From NCBI GenBank assembly GCA_024752435.1, contig CP103037.1, positions 2,604,001 through 2,668,000 of the forward strand: 64,000 bases of DNA, given 5' to 3'. Below the pieces are notes generated by a model. The model worked only from the letters and a program-made list of their open reading frames with translations, was not told where the DNA came from and searched no databases. This document shows, piece by piece, positions 10,396 to 22,044 of this stretch; the first letter of the stretch is position 1; each line of letters begins with the position of its first letter. The position numbers and the translations under genes are program-made. The DNA comes from Allantophomopsis cytisporea (taxonomy: Eukaryota; Ascomycota; Leotiomycetes; Phacidiales; Phacidiaceae).

Positions 10396-13300
10396 TCAAC
10401 CAGCCTCTTCAACATTGACCAGCCACTCTCTAACGCCCTCTCTAAGCACGCTCTCGCCCTCATTACTGCCCTCACCACCACGCCGACAATCAACTACGCT
10501 CCGCACGATCTCATTGAGCGCATTAAGGACCATCTTTTTACACTCCATGCGCGGCACTTCCGTGATTTTCTGCTTAGGAGCCAAGTTCGCCGACGTGTTA
10601 GAGGCAGCCGCAGGACCCAAAGCCGACCCATGCACAGTCACAGGTCCGCCCGCAGGTCCGGCTCCAGTTATAGCGCCGTTACCAGTACCTTTACTAGCAC
10701 CACTACTAGCACCGTTACCATGCGCCAGTCCATCATCATCACCACGAACGCGACTAGCGCTCCGACTGGATGCCGCTGAGACAGACGTAGAGCCAGAGCG
10801 GGCGATGATGCGTTCGACGGCGTCGATGAGCGTCTCGTCCATGGAGATGATATGCTCGTCGACAAAGCGCTCTCGATCGGCGCGGTCGCCATCGGAATTG
10901 ACGTCAGGGGTGACCTCGGAGTAGACCTCGCCTGAGTCACGCTTGACGCGCACAAGACGACGGTAACGGATGCGTTTGATAGTCCAGTTCGTGGTATCAG
11001 CTATGATAGTCGACGAGATGTCGACCCAGCGTTCTGCGCGATCATCGACACTCGGCGTAAGGGCTGTGATGGGTGTGGGTTCGGCACGCATGGATTCTCT
11101 TACTGTGCTTTCGAGATCTTCTTGTGGCGCGATGCATTGTAGGGTGAAATCTGGGTGGTAGCGGGGTAGCCAGCCGCCTACGTTCATTGAGGTCTCGCTT
11201 TCAATTACGGAGCGCGAGAAGTGCTCGAAGCCTTCGAGACCGTGACCAAGACCTGGGGCGGAGAGGTAGCCTGAGGAAGAGGGTGAGGAGTTCAGGGATC
11301 CAAAGGAGGAGTTGAGGAAGTCAGGTAGAGGGACATCGATGTCGATTACGCCGTCGTCAGTAACAGAGGTTTTTACAGGCGAGTCAAAGAAAATTGGATT
11401 AGGGTTGATGCTTGGCGATGTAGGCTGAGAGTTCTCTCTAGGCTTCCTGGTTGTGGAGTCGCCATCAGTAGAGGCCTTGGTGGCTTTGTAGCGGGAAGCT
11501 TCTTCCACCATCTCTGCTAGCTTGCCACGACCAATCATTTCCTTATCGTTATCGCTGACCTTGAGGCCATCGAGGGAAGGAGGAGTAGTTTCCGTATTAG
11601 CCGTAGAATCTCTTCGTTTAGAACTCCAGAAACCGCTCATCATACTACTCCATCTTGAATTTGGGCCTTGAGATTCCATACTGTCAATACTGTAACGACC
11701 AGTGCTGTCTCCACGCTTCAAAGAACGAAGTAGGTCATCGGTTGCTAAACTTCCACTGCTACCAGGACGAGGCAGAGGTCCCGTGCCTCGTGTATTTCGA
11801 CGAGTGGAAAAGTGTGGCATGGTAGTGGCAGGAGTCGCGGTCGCTGTAGTTGCTGCACTGCTCTTTCGACTTCCAATATCAGAACCTGGTATTGGCAGAT
11901 TCGCCGTCTTCATGAGAGAGGCATCTGATGATTTTCTGTTATGTCGCGTATCTGCAACCAAAGCAGGACTGGCTGGTTGGCTGTTCTGTATAATAGCCGC
12001 TGGAAAGCTCATGGTACGACTGTGCGAACGTCTACCAGAACCGCTTCTCTTATTCATTTTACGCCTCAAAGACTCTTCTCGAAGAACAGGGACATATGAT
12101 GGTGGTGATTGCGAGTATGGACCAAAAGAAGCCGATGTGCTTGGTCGATGCGGACGAGCGGCAGCAACGGGTTGATTTGCTGGCAGAAAGGCAGATAACA
12201 AAAATACAAGCCTCCTTGCGGCCATCTTGTCATTGGCAACAATGACGGTACGAGCAGGGATGATAGTATCTTCCTCACGATTCATTCTCTGCTGCTGGTA
12301 ATGGCGTCTCCGGTACCAAGCCGGGCCCAATTCCTGCAGCCATTCGGTATGATTTCCCAGAAATGCAGTGAGCAGATTGAAGAAGAAAAATCCCTGCTCC
12401 TTTCCTCCGGCCCATTTACCAACCCATCTCGCCTCGTCACGCCATATACCCCATCTCCCTTGAGCAGTGACTACCTGGAGCGATTTCATACCATCTACAA
12501 TTCTGTGACGTGCAGCATCAATACTAGCTTTTACCTTTCGGTCATTTGCTAAGGCATTTGCTTGTAATGATACCAATTTCGCGATATGCGGTCTTGGCTT
12601 AATAAACTTCGGCTCCTCATTGGCCCGTTTTCCAGCCACAGAAATATTCCCCGATAGCGATCTTAGTTGGACGGGATCGGGAGAAGCAATATCGGCTTGC
12701 TTGAGCATGGTCAAAATGGCTTCGGCGGTGACGGCTTGAAGATGCGACAGAGTTCTCATTATAATGTCCCAGTGTTGAGTGATTGTGTCAATATGATCGA
12801 TATCGCTGGTGAATGAAGAATCTAAAGATTCCACTCCGAATCCACTTCCTAGCATCGTCCATCCAGCGCGTCTTGCAGAGCTGAAAGACGAAGGAAATGA
12901 ATCCTGTTCACCATACGAGTTTGCACCTCGAAATTTTGGTGGGGCAGGAGAGACTTGCGAGGGTGGTAACGTGATGACTAAACCAATAGCATACATTGGG
13001 GTGCGTCTCTGCTTGGGTTGTCCTGGTGGGAAATCATCGACCCGAGGGAACGGATAGCCATTTGTCTCGTTCGTTCGGACGCTTTGCGGGGTCGGTGTGC
13101 TATTCTCAGGCACATTTTCGACACTTGAAAGTTTGACTTGAAAGATACGCGTGATCAAAACCTTCCTCCTCTCACTGGACGGCGCAGTCGACGGAAATGT
13201 CGGTACTGATGGACTGATGACTGAGTTCTCAAAAGTGTAAGATTGCGAAAGCTTGCTGCTCTTCATGCTGGATCGTCCAAGGGAGCCATATCGGTCACTC

Positions 13301-13971
13301 GAGGATACTTTTGACTCGGTTGGAACAATGTGCATTTTCGTGCCCATGCTCTTGCATTTGACATTCGAGGATCCAAAGATACAGTCCGAAAAGGTCCTCA
13401 TTTCTTCTCGATGCTCCCTGGCCACCTTCTGTTCTTCCGTTTCCGCAAAGCTCGCTGCTCGGACGTGATTTGATCTGGATCTGTCGAAGGCTCCTCCACC
13501 ATTCCGTACCCCCGCATTCTGAATAGTTTGTGGCCTCGATGATTGCCCAAGACTGATCTTCCGTGGAGTATTCATAGGTTTTTCTTGTGCGTTACTGATG
13601 CTATTCGAGGGTTGTCGAGTCACTGCACCCTGTTGTAAGGGGTGACTGTCGTAAAGGAGTGCCGCTCGCCCATAACCTGTGCTATCCTCCTGCATGACAA
13701 TCATACGGACATCTCGTAATTCCAAATCGATTTCCGCATTGCTATCGTATGCGGCATTGGCAGACAACGGTGTCGCTGCTGCTGCAGCCGACAAGGGAAA
13801 TACCTGATCATGTTGATGCTGATAGAGGGCATCGGTTTCGGGAAACAGTAGATTTCGGGTGTGGATATCTTCTTGTGTGGAATCGAGGGACGTGGTCGGT
13901 CTTGTATTATCCGACGAAGTACCTCGAGTCGTCAAAGTCGATGCTGCTGTGGAGAACAATTTCCCCAGCAT
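10396..13971 (-). CDS. LST4: Folliculin-interacting protein family (FNIP/Lst4-like)
   Basis: A single 1,191-residue frame. FNIP/Lst4 proteins pair with folliculin/Lst7 at the vacuole or lysosome and act as GTPase-activating complexes for Rag GTPases, feeding amino-acid status to TORC1. The start of the FNIP N-terminal domain is visible as LELRDVRMIVMQED (about residues 83-96). It continues with the diagnostic RTFSDCIFGSS (192-202), KMHIVPTE, and MYAIGLVITLP. The middle FNIP region carries TQHWDIIMRTLSHLQ, then WVGKWAGGKEQGFFF and TVIVANDKMAARRLVFLLSAFLP. Long Ser/Pro-rich linkers separate the conserved blocks, as usual in fungal members. The C-terminal 300 residues include conserved WTIKRIRYRRLVRVKR. 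Length fits filamentous-fungal homologues. Confidence 0.82.
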   Translation of the reverse strand: MLGKLFSTAASTLTTRGTSSDNTRPTTSLDSTQEDIHTRNLLFPETDALYQHQHDQVFPLSAAAAATPLSANAAYDSNAEIDLELRDVRMIVMQEDSTGYGRAALLYDSHPLQQGAVTRQPSNSISNAQEKPMNTPRKISLGQSSRPQTIQNAGVRNGGGAFDRSRSNHVRAASFAETEEQKVAREHREEMRTFSDCIFGSSNVKCKSMGTKMHIVPTESKVSSSDRYGSLGRSSMKSSKLSQSYTFENSVISPSVPTFPSTAPSSERRKVLITRIFQVKLSSVENVPENSTPTPQSVRTNETNGYPFPRVDDFPPGQPKQRRTPMYAIGLVITLPPSQVSPAPPKFRGANSYGEQDSFPSSFSSARRAGWTMLGSGFGVESLDSSFTSDIDHIDTITQHWDIIMRTLSHLQAVTAEAILTMLKQADIASPDPVQLRSLSGNISVAGKRANEEPKFIKPRPHIAKLVSLQANALANDRKVKASIDAARHRIVDGMKSLQVVTAQGRWGIWRDEARWVGKWAGGKEQGFFFFNLLTAFLGNHTEWLQELGPAWYRRRHYQQQRMNREEDTIIPARTVIVANDKMAARRLVFLLSAFLPANQPVAAARPHRPSTSASFGPYSQSPPSYVPVLREESLRRKMNKRSGSGRRSHSRTMSFPAAIIQNSQPASPALVADTRHNRKSSDASLMKTANLPIPGSDIGSRKSSAATTATATPATTMPHFSTRRNTRGTGPLPRPGSSGSLATDDLLRSLKRGDSTGRYSIDSMESQGPNSRWSSMMSGFWSSKRRDSTANTETTPPSLDGLKVSDNDKEMIGRGKLAEMVEEASRYKATKASTDGDSTTRKPRENSQPTSPSINPNPIFFDSPVKTSVTDDGVIDIDVPLPDFLNSSFGSLNSSPSSSGYLSAPGLGHGLEGFEHFSRSVIESETSMNVGGWLPRYHPDFTLQCIAPQEDLESTVRESMRAEPTPITALTPSVDDRAERWVDISSTIIADTTNWTIKRIRYRRLVRVKRDSGEVYSEVTPDVNSDGDRADRERFVDEHIISMDETLIDAVERIIARSGSTSVSAASSRSASRVRGDDDGLAHGNGASSGASKGTGNGAITGAGPAGGPVTVHGSALGPAAASNTSANLAPKQKITEVPRMECKKMVLNALNEIVRSVVDCRRGGEGSNEGESVLREGVREWLVNVEEAG

Positions 13972-14995
13972 TTTGTTTTTTGAAAGGTTACAGCAGTCCC
14001 ACTTGTGAGTCTGCCTTTACTGTATCCTCGTCGTTGGTAAAGTCGTGTTGGGCTCAACAGCGCCGCGACTGCTGTGGTGCCATTGTTGCAGATTCAACGA
14101 TAGAGCCAGTATAGATGCAGTGCGTGTACGATGTGATATCGAAGTTGTATGCGAGAGGTCGGTAGGTATGCGCGCGAGGATCTGTTTCTCCGACTGCTCT
14201 TTTCCCTTTCCTATTCTATGAGGTTGGCAATCTGGAAGGTCAACGAAAGGACAAAGTGGTCGTGTGCTTCAGAAGCAATTGATGTGTAATGGTAAGGTCT
14301 AGTCGGCAACGACTGGCGACTGAAGGGTTCAGTCGGTAATACAATGTCGAGAGAGTGGAGACGAGCTTCCTTTTAGTTTGCGCTGCTCACGGCCTGTGCT
14401 TTCTGGGTTGTCGACGTGACCTGCGGCGACTTTTCGAAGATGCGGGCAAGATGAGGGAAAGTGGATACTTTTTCTTTTTTCCCTCATACGGAGTACATAC
14501 TTTTAGTTTTGGTAAAATACTGGAGTGTGCCTCTTTGTGGGAATGTGGAGAGACACAGGCAGGACTTGTCGAAGACTGACAGGCCGGGACGTCGAGGAGA
14601 GTGGATACTTTTTTTTTTGTTTTGATATGGAGTGGAGTTTGAGAGGAGCGTACTCGTACAGTGAATGAGTAATAGTCGAGTTTTGGTGGTGGTATGAGTA
14701 ACGAATAAGTTGTAAGGATATTTCCAATGATTCGTCGCGGCGCAATCACACAGATAGATAGCATGTAGGCGCAAGGCGCAAGTTTAAAAAGACGAGGTTG
14801 AGTGCGGATGAGGATGAGGAAGTGTAAGTATTACCCCGAAGCGTGTGTACCATGTACCCAAGTAGAATAGTTGAGTTGAGTTTGAGTTTGTAGATGCGCA
14901 ATGACTTGTCTGATTATCACACAAGATTATTGTTATGTATTGTATTGTACGCGTGAGTGGGTGAGGTGAAGTGCGGTCTCAGTCGTCACTTTGAC

Positions 14996-15074
14996 CTGAT
15001 GCTGCTGATGCTGATGCTGATGCTGATGCTGATGCTGGTGCTGGTGCTGGTGCTGATGCTGATGCTGATGTTGA
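14996..15074. repeat. Hexanucleotide repeat (CTGATG)n
   Basis: About 13 units of CTGATG, with CTGGTG variants in the middle, in the non-coding desert. One frame would read Leu/Met repeats; nothing suggests translation. Confidence 0.8.
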
Positions 15075-15487
15075 TATTCTCCTCGAATTATGCTCATGTT
15101 CAGATATTTCTTCGCATCTTTCTACACTTCTCTTCTCTCTGTGTGTGTCTGTGTGTATATCTCTGTCTCTTCTTCCGTCTCGAATGACATATTCAACATG
15201 GGATCCTCAGTAATCCCGGTGGGTCGTGCCGTTTGGAGTAATATTGTACGGAAGAGAGCTCCTATGCCTATGCTCCTATGATTGCTGGATCTGGATCTGG
15301 ATCTGTGCAAAACATATATGACGGACTAATCCATATTCAGTCAATATTCGATATATTGGGATACTTCATTCAGTATTGATACTCCAAATGTAGACTAGAG
15401 TATTGCCTCACAGAACACGAACATGTGCGGATGTTGTTGTTCCGCAGAGATGAGATCGATTCTCTCACAAGCCTCTCAACATCTTAC

Positions 15488-15530
15488 TTCTCTCCCTCTC
15501 TCTCTCTCGCTCTCTGGCTCTCGCTCTCTA
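15488..15530. repeat. CT-rich microsatellite
   Basis: A tract dominated by CT dinucleotides with a few interruptions. A second CT/C block lies at 15693-15724, including a run of nine C. Confidence 0.6.
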
Positions 15531-16483
15531 CTGTATATGTACATCACCATACATTCAGTACATCGTTATCTCTCCCCTCTCACTCTGACCTCATAAATCC
15601 CCATTCAAGACGCAAAGGCAAAGTCTAAAAAACTCCTAAAGGCACAAGAGTTCAAGTTTCTATACAAACTCTAAATCCCGCAAAGCGAGCCGTTTCTCTC
15701 CCCCCCCCTTCTCTCTCTCTCTCCACAGCATCTCTCCACAGTACGGACCCCATCCATAGATAGCAAGAGAAGAATAGAAAAGAAAAGAGCCTCGTCTCTT
15801 TTTCGACCAAGAAAAGAATTGGAACAACAAAGCTGTAACGAGACAACAAAACTGACTTCACTTTTGTCAAGGAAGTGGATTCAACTGACCCTCTCTCCCG
15901 CCCGCTCTGTATGGATAGATTGGCCACATTGGCCCTTTTTTTTTCCCCTTCGAAATGGGCGGTGTGTGAACTAAAGGAGCTCTTCCTCGGTTGAGGCCAG
16001 CCGGGCGGAGGGCGGATGACAGCACTTTACCTGGCGGTTATGTAATTAATTCCCAGCAGCTAATTACCCTATGTGCCTATGGATAAAAAGTCCGACATCA
16101 TTACACAGTAGAGGAGCAAAGAACCACATATGATTGATGTTTTATCAAAGTCAAGAAGAGTAAGTAGTAAATGGAAATCAGATTTTTTCTCTCTTTTTTG
16201 TTGTTTTTTGTTTCATTGATTTCCGCTTTTTCCTTCTTCTAATTCTCTCTGTGATTGGAAATGTGGGGGAGAAAAGAGAAGAAAAAGAGTTTTTATGCGT
16301 CGTCGATTGGCATTTGCATTTTTGGATCTTTTTAATGGAAGTTCAATTGAAAATCGAAGGTATATGTGTGGTACATACCACCGTAAGATGTGTAACTCAT
16401 ACATATGATTACGTATGGTCAGGGTAGTAATAATGTAACTCTCCTACCTTACGTACGAGTAAGGCAATGTACTTTGAATGTGC

Positions 16484-16522
16484 AGAATCAGAATGGGAAT
16501 GAGAATGAGAATGAGAATGAGG
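16484..16522. repeat. (GAGAAT)n short tandem repeat
   Basis: Several near-perfect GAGAAT/GGGAAT units in non-coding DNA. Confidence 0.7.
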
Positions 16523-17373
16523 TAATCATCTCGACTCTCGAAATATTATTGTTGATGCATAAAGCAGACATTGGATGATATCCATCAAGAGCATCACAAA
16601 GAGCCCATGCTTCTCGGAGTTCCATGCCCAATACGAATGAAAGATAGAAGAACAAGGCAAGTCAAGCTTTCAGGAGTAATAATCAAGGTACATTACTTCC
16701 AAGGCATATCTTACAAACCTACTCTCCTCTTAATACTCCGAGGCATGGGATTCAGAAACAAGCCGACGAAGGAATTTCTCCGTCGAGCGTGATAACCAAG
16801 CTCATTCCACTCATTCCGAGTCAAAGCAACAACAACAACAACCAGCCTTCCCTTACTCACAGGACGTACCTTACAACGCACAGCACAATTTCAATCTCAA
16901 TATCAGTCCCAATCTCTCTCACTCATACCAGAATCATACTACATCGTCATAGCATACCAAATCTCACCCCGGACATCCTACCCAGCATTTATTTGCACAC
17001 CGCACAAAACAAATCCACAGGGTATTGTGCAAGTACCTGATCCTGCTCCTGCCGACCTGCACGATTCCATGATTTCGATTCGATTTACCCTTCCCTGAGG
17101 AATATCTCGCCCTACGGCACGCACGAAAAACGTCCGTGGGCGCCAACCAAACCACCAAAGGCGCGCCGGCCTACTAGAATGAAAATAGATTGTGGATAGA
17201 CTTCTGTGCAAAAGGCTGAGGCGATGGGGAATAGATGCTGATAGTCTCGTCTAGATAGATGGTTGATGCGCGCGCTCGCGCTCGCACGACGCTTTGTTGG
17301 TGGTAAGGCAAGGCGAGAGCGCGCAAGGTAGTAGGTCTCAGCACAGCTAGCTTCATTGGCTCCGCTCCGCACC

Positions 17374-17399
17374 GCACAGCACAGCACAGCACAGCACAG
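17374..17399. repeat. (CACAG)n short tandem repeat
   Basis: About five CACAG units. A CG-rich GCGCGCGCTCGCGCTCGC patch sits about 100 bp before it, which stands out against the local AT-rich DNA. Confidence 0.7.
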
Positions 17400-17500
17400 A
17401 TCACACAGATCATGGCGTAGATACAGATAGATAGATCACCAGCAGCGTAAAGGACGGAAAACGAAGTGCGTTGAATATAAACAGAGTCAGACGCCTCGCG

Positions 17501-20500
17501 ATGTCGGGTAAGTTGAAAGGAACGCCGATGTGCAGGGCCGAGAAAAAGTCAAGCTCCAGAGAGCATCGCCAGTCCTCGGGCTTTGCATGTACTGCGTAAC
17601 TCTCCTCTTGTCAAAGTATTATATGGCTGGTCATCGACGTCCGAGTCGTTTTCCTTGTCGCTGGGCAGTCCTTGAGGATGATCCTGGTGGAGTGAGAGGG
17701 CTTACTTTGCTCCGAACTCTGAAATGCAAAAGGTTGACCGCGTGGGATTTACACTGTACGAGTAGGACGTATGATGTTGTATTGGATTGGATTTCATTGA
17801 TGTGTTATTTATTGTGACGAGGATGGATTCCAGGGGGTAATATGTGGAAGTGAAAATGATGTAGTGCGATGAGATGTGGTGCAGATATTGCTATGCAATA
17901 TGCGTGTTGAGCACCAAGCTCGCATTTTGATTTGTTTTCATTTTTGATAATTGTATTTTTACATTATTTTGTTTTCTTTTTCGTCGCCATTCCTAGGCGC
18001 AGCTGCAAGTTTTACGCAACGTCAGAATATCCATTGCCAAATGGATGAGAGGGTCTCTTGTGTAATTGCTAGTGAGTGAATTATGCCTTGTCATTTGGTC
18101 AATATTATTAATGGAAAATCATACGTTACGACGTCAGAGGAGAGGATGTGGATGCGCTCAAGCGAGGAGCGAGGCAGAGACGGACGGAGGCAGAGGATGA
18201 GGATGAGGATGAGGATCAAGACGATAACGAAGACAAAGACAACGTGAAGTTGATTATGCACATGGAAATGGCTAATCACTAGGAAGATGTCATAAAATAA
18301 ATTCTGAGTCACACGTAGCTAACAAATAATAAGTTGGTAAAGGAGGATTAAATGATCGGATTTGACTCGCACTCGATACAGACAACCTACATGATGTACG
18401 TACACAAGGCTGTCTGGTAGATTGAGATACATATATTACGAGTACATATACTTGTAGATGTACATGATCAACACGACACGACACGACATCTCCTCAAGGC
18501 AAGGCTCGTACATGATATAACAGCTATCGGTAAGTAGAGACCGATCCTCAAAGTATGTTCAGTGTATTTTGTACCCTATAAGAGGTAAATAATAAGTATC
18601 TTCTCATACTTGATCCAACCTATCAAATCTATCATTTCTCCAAACAAAACCTCCATGCCGGCATCACCAGCATATTCCCATGTCGTCTTCTTCGTACGAT
18701 TCAGCCAGAAAGCCATCACATCCCTACCTTTATCCACCGCTCATCTCAAAATGGACGACACACCGAGTGACAATCCAACTCACCGTTTCTTCCAGAATTA
18801 TTCCTCCGAGCATCCCTGGACTTAGAAGCTCCAGGATCTCCAGAAATCCCGGATATCCCAGATGTCCCAGATATTCTCCTTCAGACATTCTCCTTCAGAC
18901 CGCACATTTAATCACGCACCTCCGAATGTCGTCGTCGCAAACAGGCATCTCCTATCATCTCCTATCTACTACTTCAGCATCAATGAAAGCCATCAAGGAA
19001 AACCCGCCCATCTCACACATCTTACCCATCGCTCTCCTATTTGTATGTACGTACATCTCAGAAGCGCTCGTATGAAGCGCAATAATTTACACCGTCACAT
19101 GTAATAATATCCACCACTGCCGTGCAACCATGTGCCGTCAGACGTCACGACCAGCAGCAGCACGAGACATCAGCTCAGTCAAATATTAAACGCACCAACG
19201 GGCACGAAGGGAACGGCACGAAGCGCACCGTTTGACTCGATAGACTGCTTACGGTGTGCAGCCATTAGTCTTCCCCCATAGCCATCAGCCATCACCTTCA
19301 TCTACCATCTGCCACTTATACGCCACACTTCCGCCAATATCTCAGCTCATCTAACTGTGTTGGTGCCCAGTTCGCCCGATGGACTGGTACGCGCTGCGTA
19401 TGCGAGTCGTGATCTTATAGTAAGCGTTTCCAAAGATAAAGATTACGTGCTGACTTACGAGATGGATGTCTTGCTTTCCATCTCTGCGCTGACTGGGTGG
19501 AGAGGTATGCGGATGACAATATCATCACAAGCAAAGCCGCGGCCAAAGTTCGCCAGCGCAATAGAATATCAGAGGCTATGAGTGTTTGTCATATCTCTCG
19601 CTACTTTGCCCTCGGACCCAAATCTTGTCATGTATATGGAGGATCTTATATGTGTGCCCGAAGCATAATCTGTGCGTCTGAGTTTGCCTGTTGATGATAC
19701 CTTTTGACTTGACTTTCTTATCGCTCGTACGCATGTCTCAGACATCTCGCCTCAGCCTCGCGGTGCGTTGTCACACATCTGCTGATCGCAAGAACGTCGT
19801 CGTGAACGACAACTCATCACCGTTCCTTAATGCGAATATCTTTTTCCCCTTCTCTCGACTCAAAATCAGGTTATCATCAGCATAAACAGCTTCCAATCCC
19901 AAGTCATCACACCGCCCATATGCCAGCATCCATCACGATAAAATCCCTTTCCACTAATCATCCATCCATCCCAGAAAATCTCACCCCCGCAACCCCCATC
20001 AAAAGTCCCCAAACACAAAAAAAGGATTCCTCATCCTCGTATCCTGCAATCTCTCGGCATATCATCGTTCATATACATCGATATATCACACAAGATTTAT
20101 ATGATAACACCCTCTTCTCCATCCCACCCCACGCATGTCTCACCCCACCACCTTCCCAACCCAATCGCTCGGGTCGCCACCCCTGTTGCGGCTGACTGCC
20201 CACTCAACTCCCAATCTCATGCTCATCCCCACGCTCAGCTGTGCCGGCTCCAGCATCCCTCCATGCCGCTGGTTTTACTCTCGTATCCTCCCCTGCCCAG
20301 CGCCTACCCTGAACGGTTGCCTACTCCGATCACCTGGATATCACGTTGCAGTTGCTTAGATAACTGACTGGGAGGTAATCGTGTATGCGTTATGGGTATT
20401 AGGTGATTGTTTGGAGAGTAGGATTGTGCTGAATTGGGGGCTATCTATTAGATTTGGGTTACGTTTGTAGATGTGTCAATGGAGGCTTGTTGCGTGTATG

Positions 20501-22044
20501 GATTTTCTGTGTAGGGAGTAGATGAATCATCAGCTGAGTCATTCGGTAGATTTCATGGGTTTTACTTATGCGGCGTTATAGGTTATTGTCGCGCTTACGA
20601 CGTTCCTTGGTCGTTCTTCAGATTGGGGCGGAGTTTGGTATGGGGTTAGACGGAGCAAGTGGTAATCTTGCAGCATTGATCTACGACTCGGTGGAAATCT
20701 TGGCATTAAAATATTTTATCGTAGTCTTGTAGCATATGCAGACATGATCTCTCAACGAGCCGGTTGCGTTTGAGTTCGCGGTGGATTGAGTGAGTGCAAA
20801 AGAGGGTTTACGATGATATTGCTCGTCTCATGCATGCATATTCTGAATCACGGCAGTTTACCGCGTTAGGGATTGGCTTCCGGACTTCTGGATCAGTGAT
20901 TGCAAGGCTTCATCACTTGTGAATGATGACAAGATAAGGGGTGATGATGACACTGACGAAGGAATATGTTGTGGCAATGATCGACATATGTGCATCTATT
21001 ACATGTCTTATGCGCTAGGATTTCACTTGATTTGTAGGAAGAGAACTTATCGGCGTTGAATTTCCAAACAGGATCTTTCTGTGCAGCTCTTGATGGCCTG
21101 ATGGGGTTCCTATCCCTTCGAATATGAAAGATAGATGAAGTTTATAGTTACTTGTTGCCATAGAGCTTGATTTCAAGCTTTTACATGGAGCTGACAAATA
21201 TATCGACCACCTCTAAGCATGTGTTCCAAAGAAATAAACACATATGCATCGGTAGCGTTCCAAACGTGTTGTGAACGTTGTTGGGGTTCAGATAGGAGAA
21301 CCTGGTCACCGAAACGCAAATGAATTATGATTCTATACAAGATCTAAAATTCAGTTTGAGGTCTACATGTTTAGAGAAAATGCATCTCCTCTCCTAGCTC
21401 CTATCTACACATAATTCGATGAGACTGAAGAGGCAGACTTTGGTAATATTTTTGCCTCAGTCTGACTAACCCGCAGTGACTCAAGAAATACGGCCAAAGC
21501 TAGAAATGATAACAACGTAATCAATAATGATAACATTGGGAATGATGACAATAGTGGAGATGCTGTGCCATCCAAGTATGCTGCTGATCCAGCATAGTGA
21601 TATCGAGAAACCTAGATACTTCTTGCTCGGTGGAAGAAAGGGGAATTAGATACTTTTCTTGAGGATTTATATGGACGCACAGATAACTGATTGAAACTCG
21701 ATATTTCACTTAGTTTCATAATCCATGCCCGGTGCAGAGTTGGTAGAGGATCTATACCAGAAATTTTGAGTTGTAATATCTGGACAGATCATAAGGTTCA
21801 TCCGATAGATTGTGCTTATGTTTTGGAGGATGAAATCCTGGTATATTCACTTGAACGCTAGTACAGGTACTCTAAGCTTCAAGTTCACACGTTGCTTTTG
21901 ATATCACGTTTGAGAGACAGAATCAAGTATTGATACATTCTTTCTTTCTAAGTGCTAGCTAATATTGCTGGAAACGGTAAGTAAATTAGAGTTGTAAATG
22001 CAAAGGCAATCAACAAGCTAGGTGCTCCGATATAATATATATAC
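17501..22044. other. Gene desert, part 2: pyrimidine-rich non-coding DNA
   Basis: About 4.5 kb without a supported gene. Between about 18600 and 20370 the plus strand is strongly C/T-rich (runs such as CCCCACCACC and CCATCCATCC), like fungal promoters, leaders or non-coding transcripts. After 20370 it turns G/T- and then AT-rich. Short frames here (for example 19830-20195 and 20101-20367) are Pro/Ser/His-biased and lack any domain. Confidence 0.45.
18192..18217. repeat. (GAGGAT)n short tandem repeat
   Basis: About four GAGGAT units in non-coding DNA. Confidence 0.65.

Larger units (their letters stand above)
13972..17500. other. Gene desert, part 1: upstream of LST4, simple-repeat rich
   Basis: About 3.5 kb with no credible gene. 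It contains several low-complexity blocks (listed separately), T/C-rich tracts and short open frames of biased composition. The first few hundred bases are probably LST4 promoter and leader. Confidence 0.45.

Noticed and set aside
10315..10924. Plus-strand frames opposite the LST4 3' end
   Set aside because: Shadows of the minus-strand gene with Ser/Thr/Pro bias.
14996..15074. Hexamer repeat as a CRISPR-like or coding array
   Set aside because: It is a simple tandem repeat without spacers and there is no support for translation.
19830..20367. Pro/Ser/His-rich open frames in the gene desert
   Set aside because: They overlap in several frames of C-rich DNA and have no motif, so they are composition artefacts.
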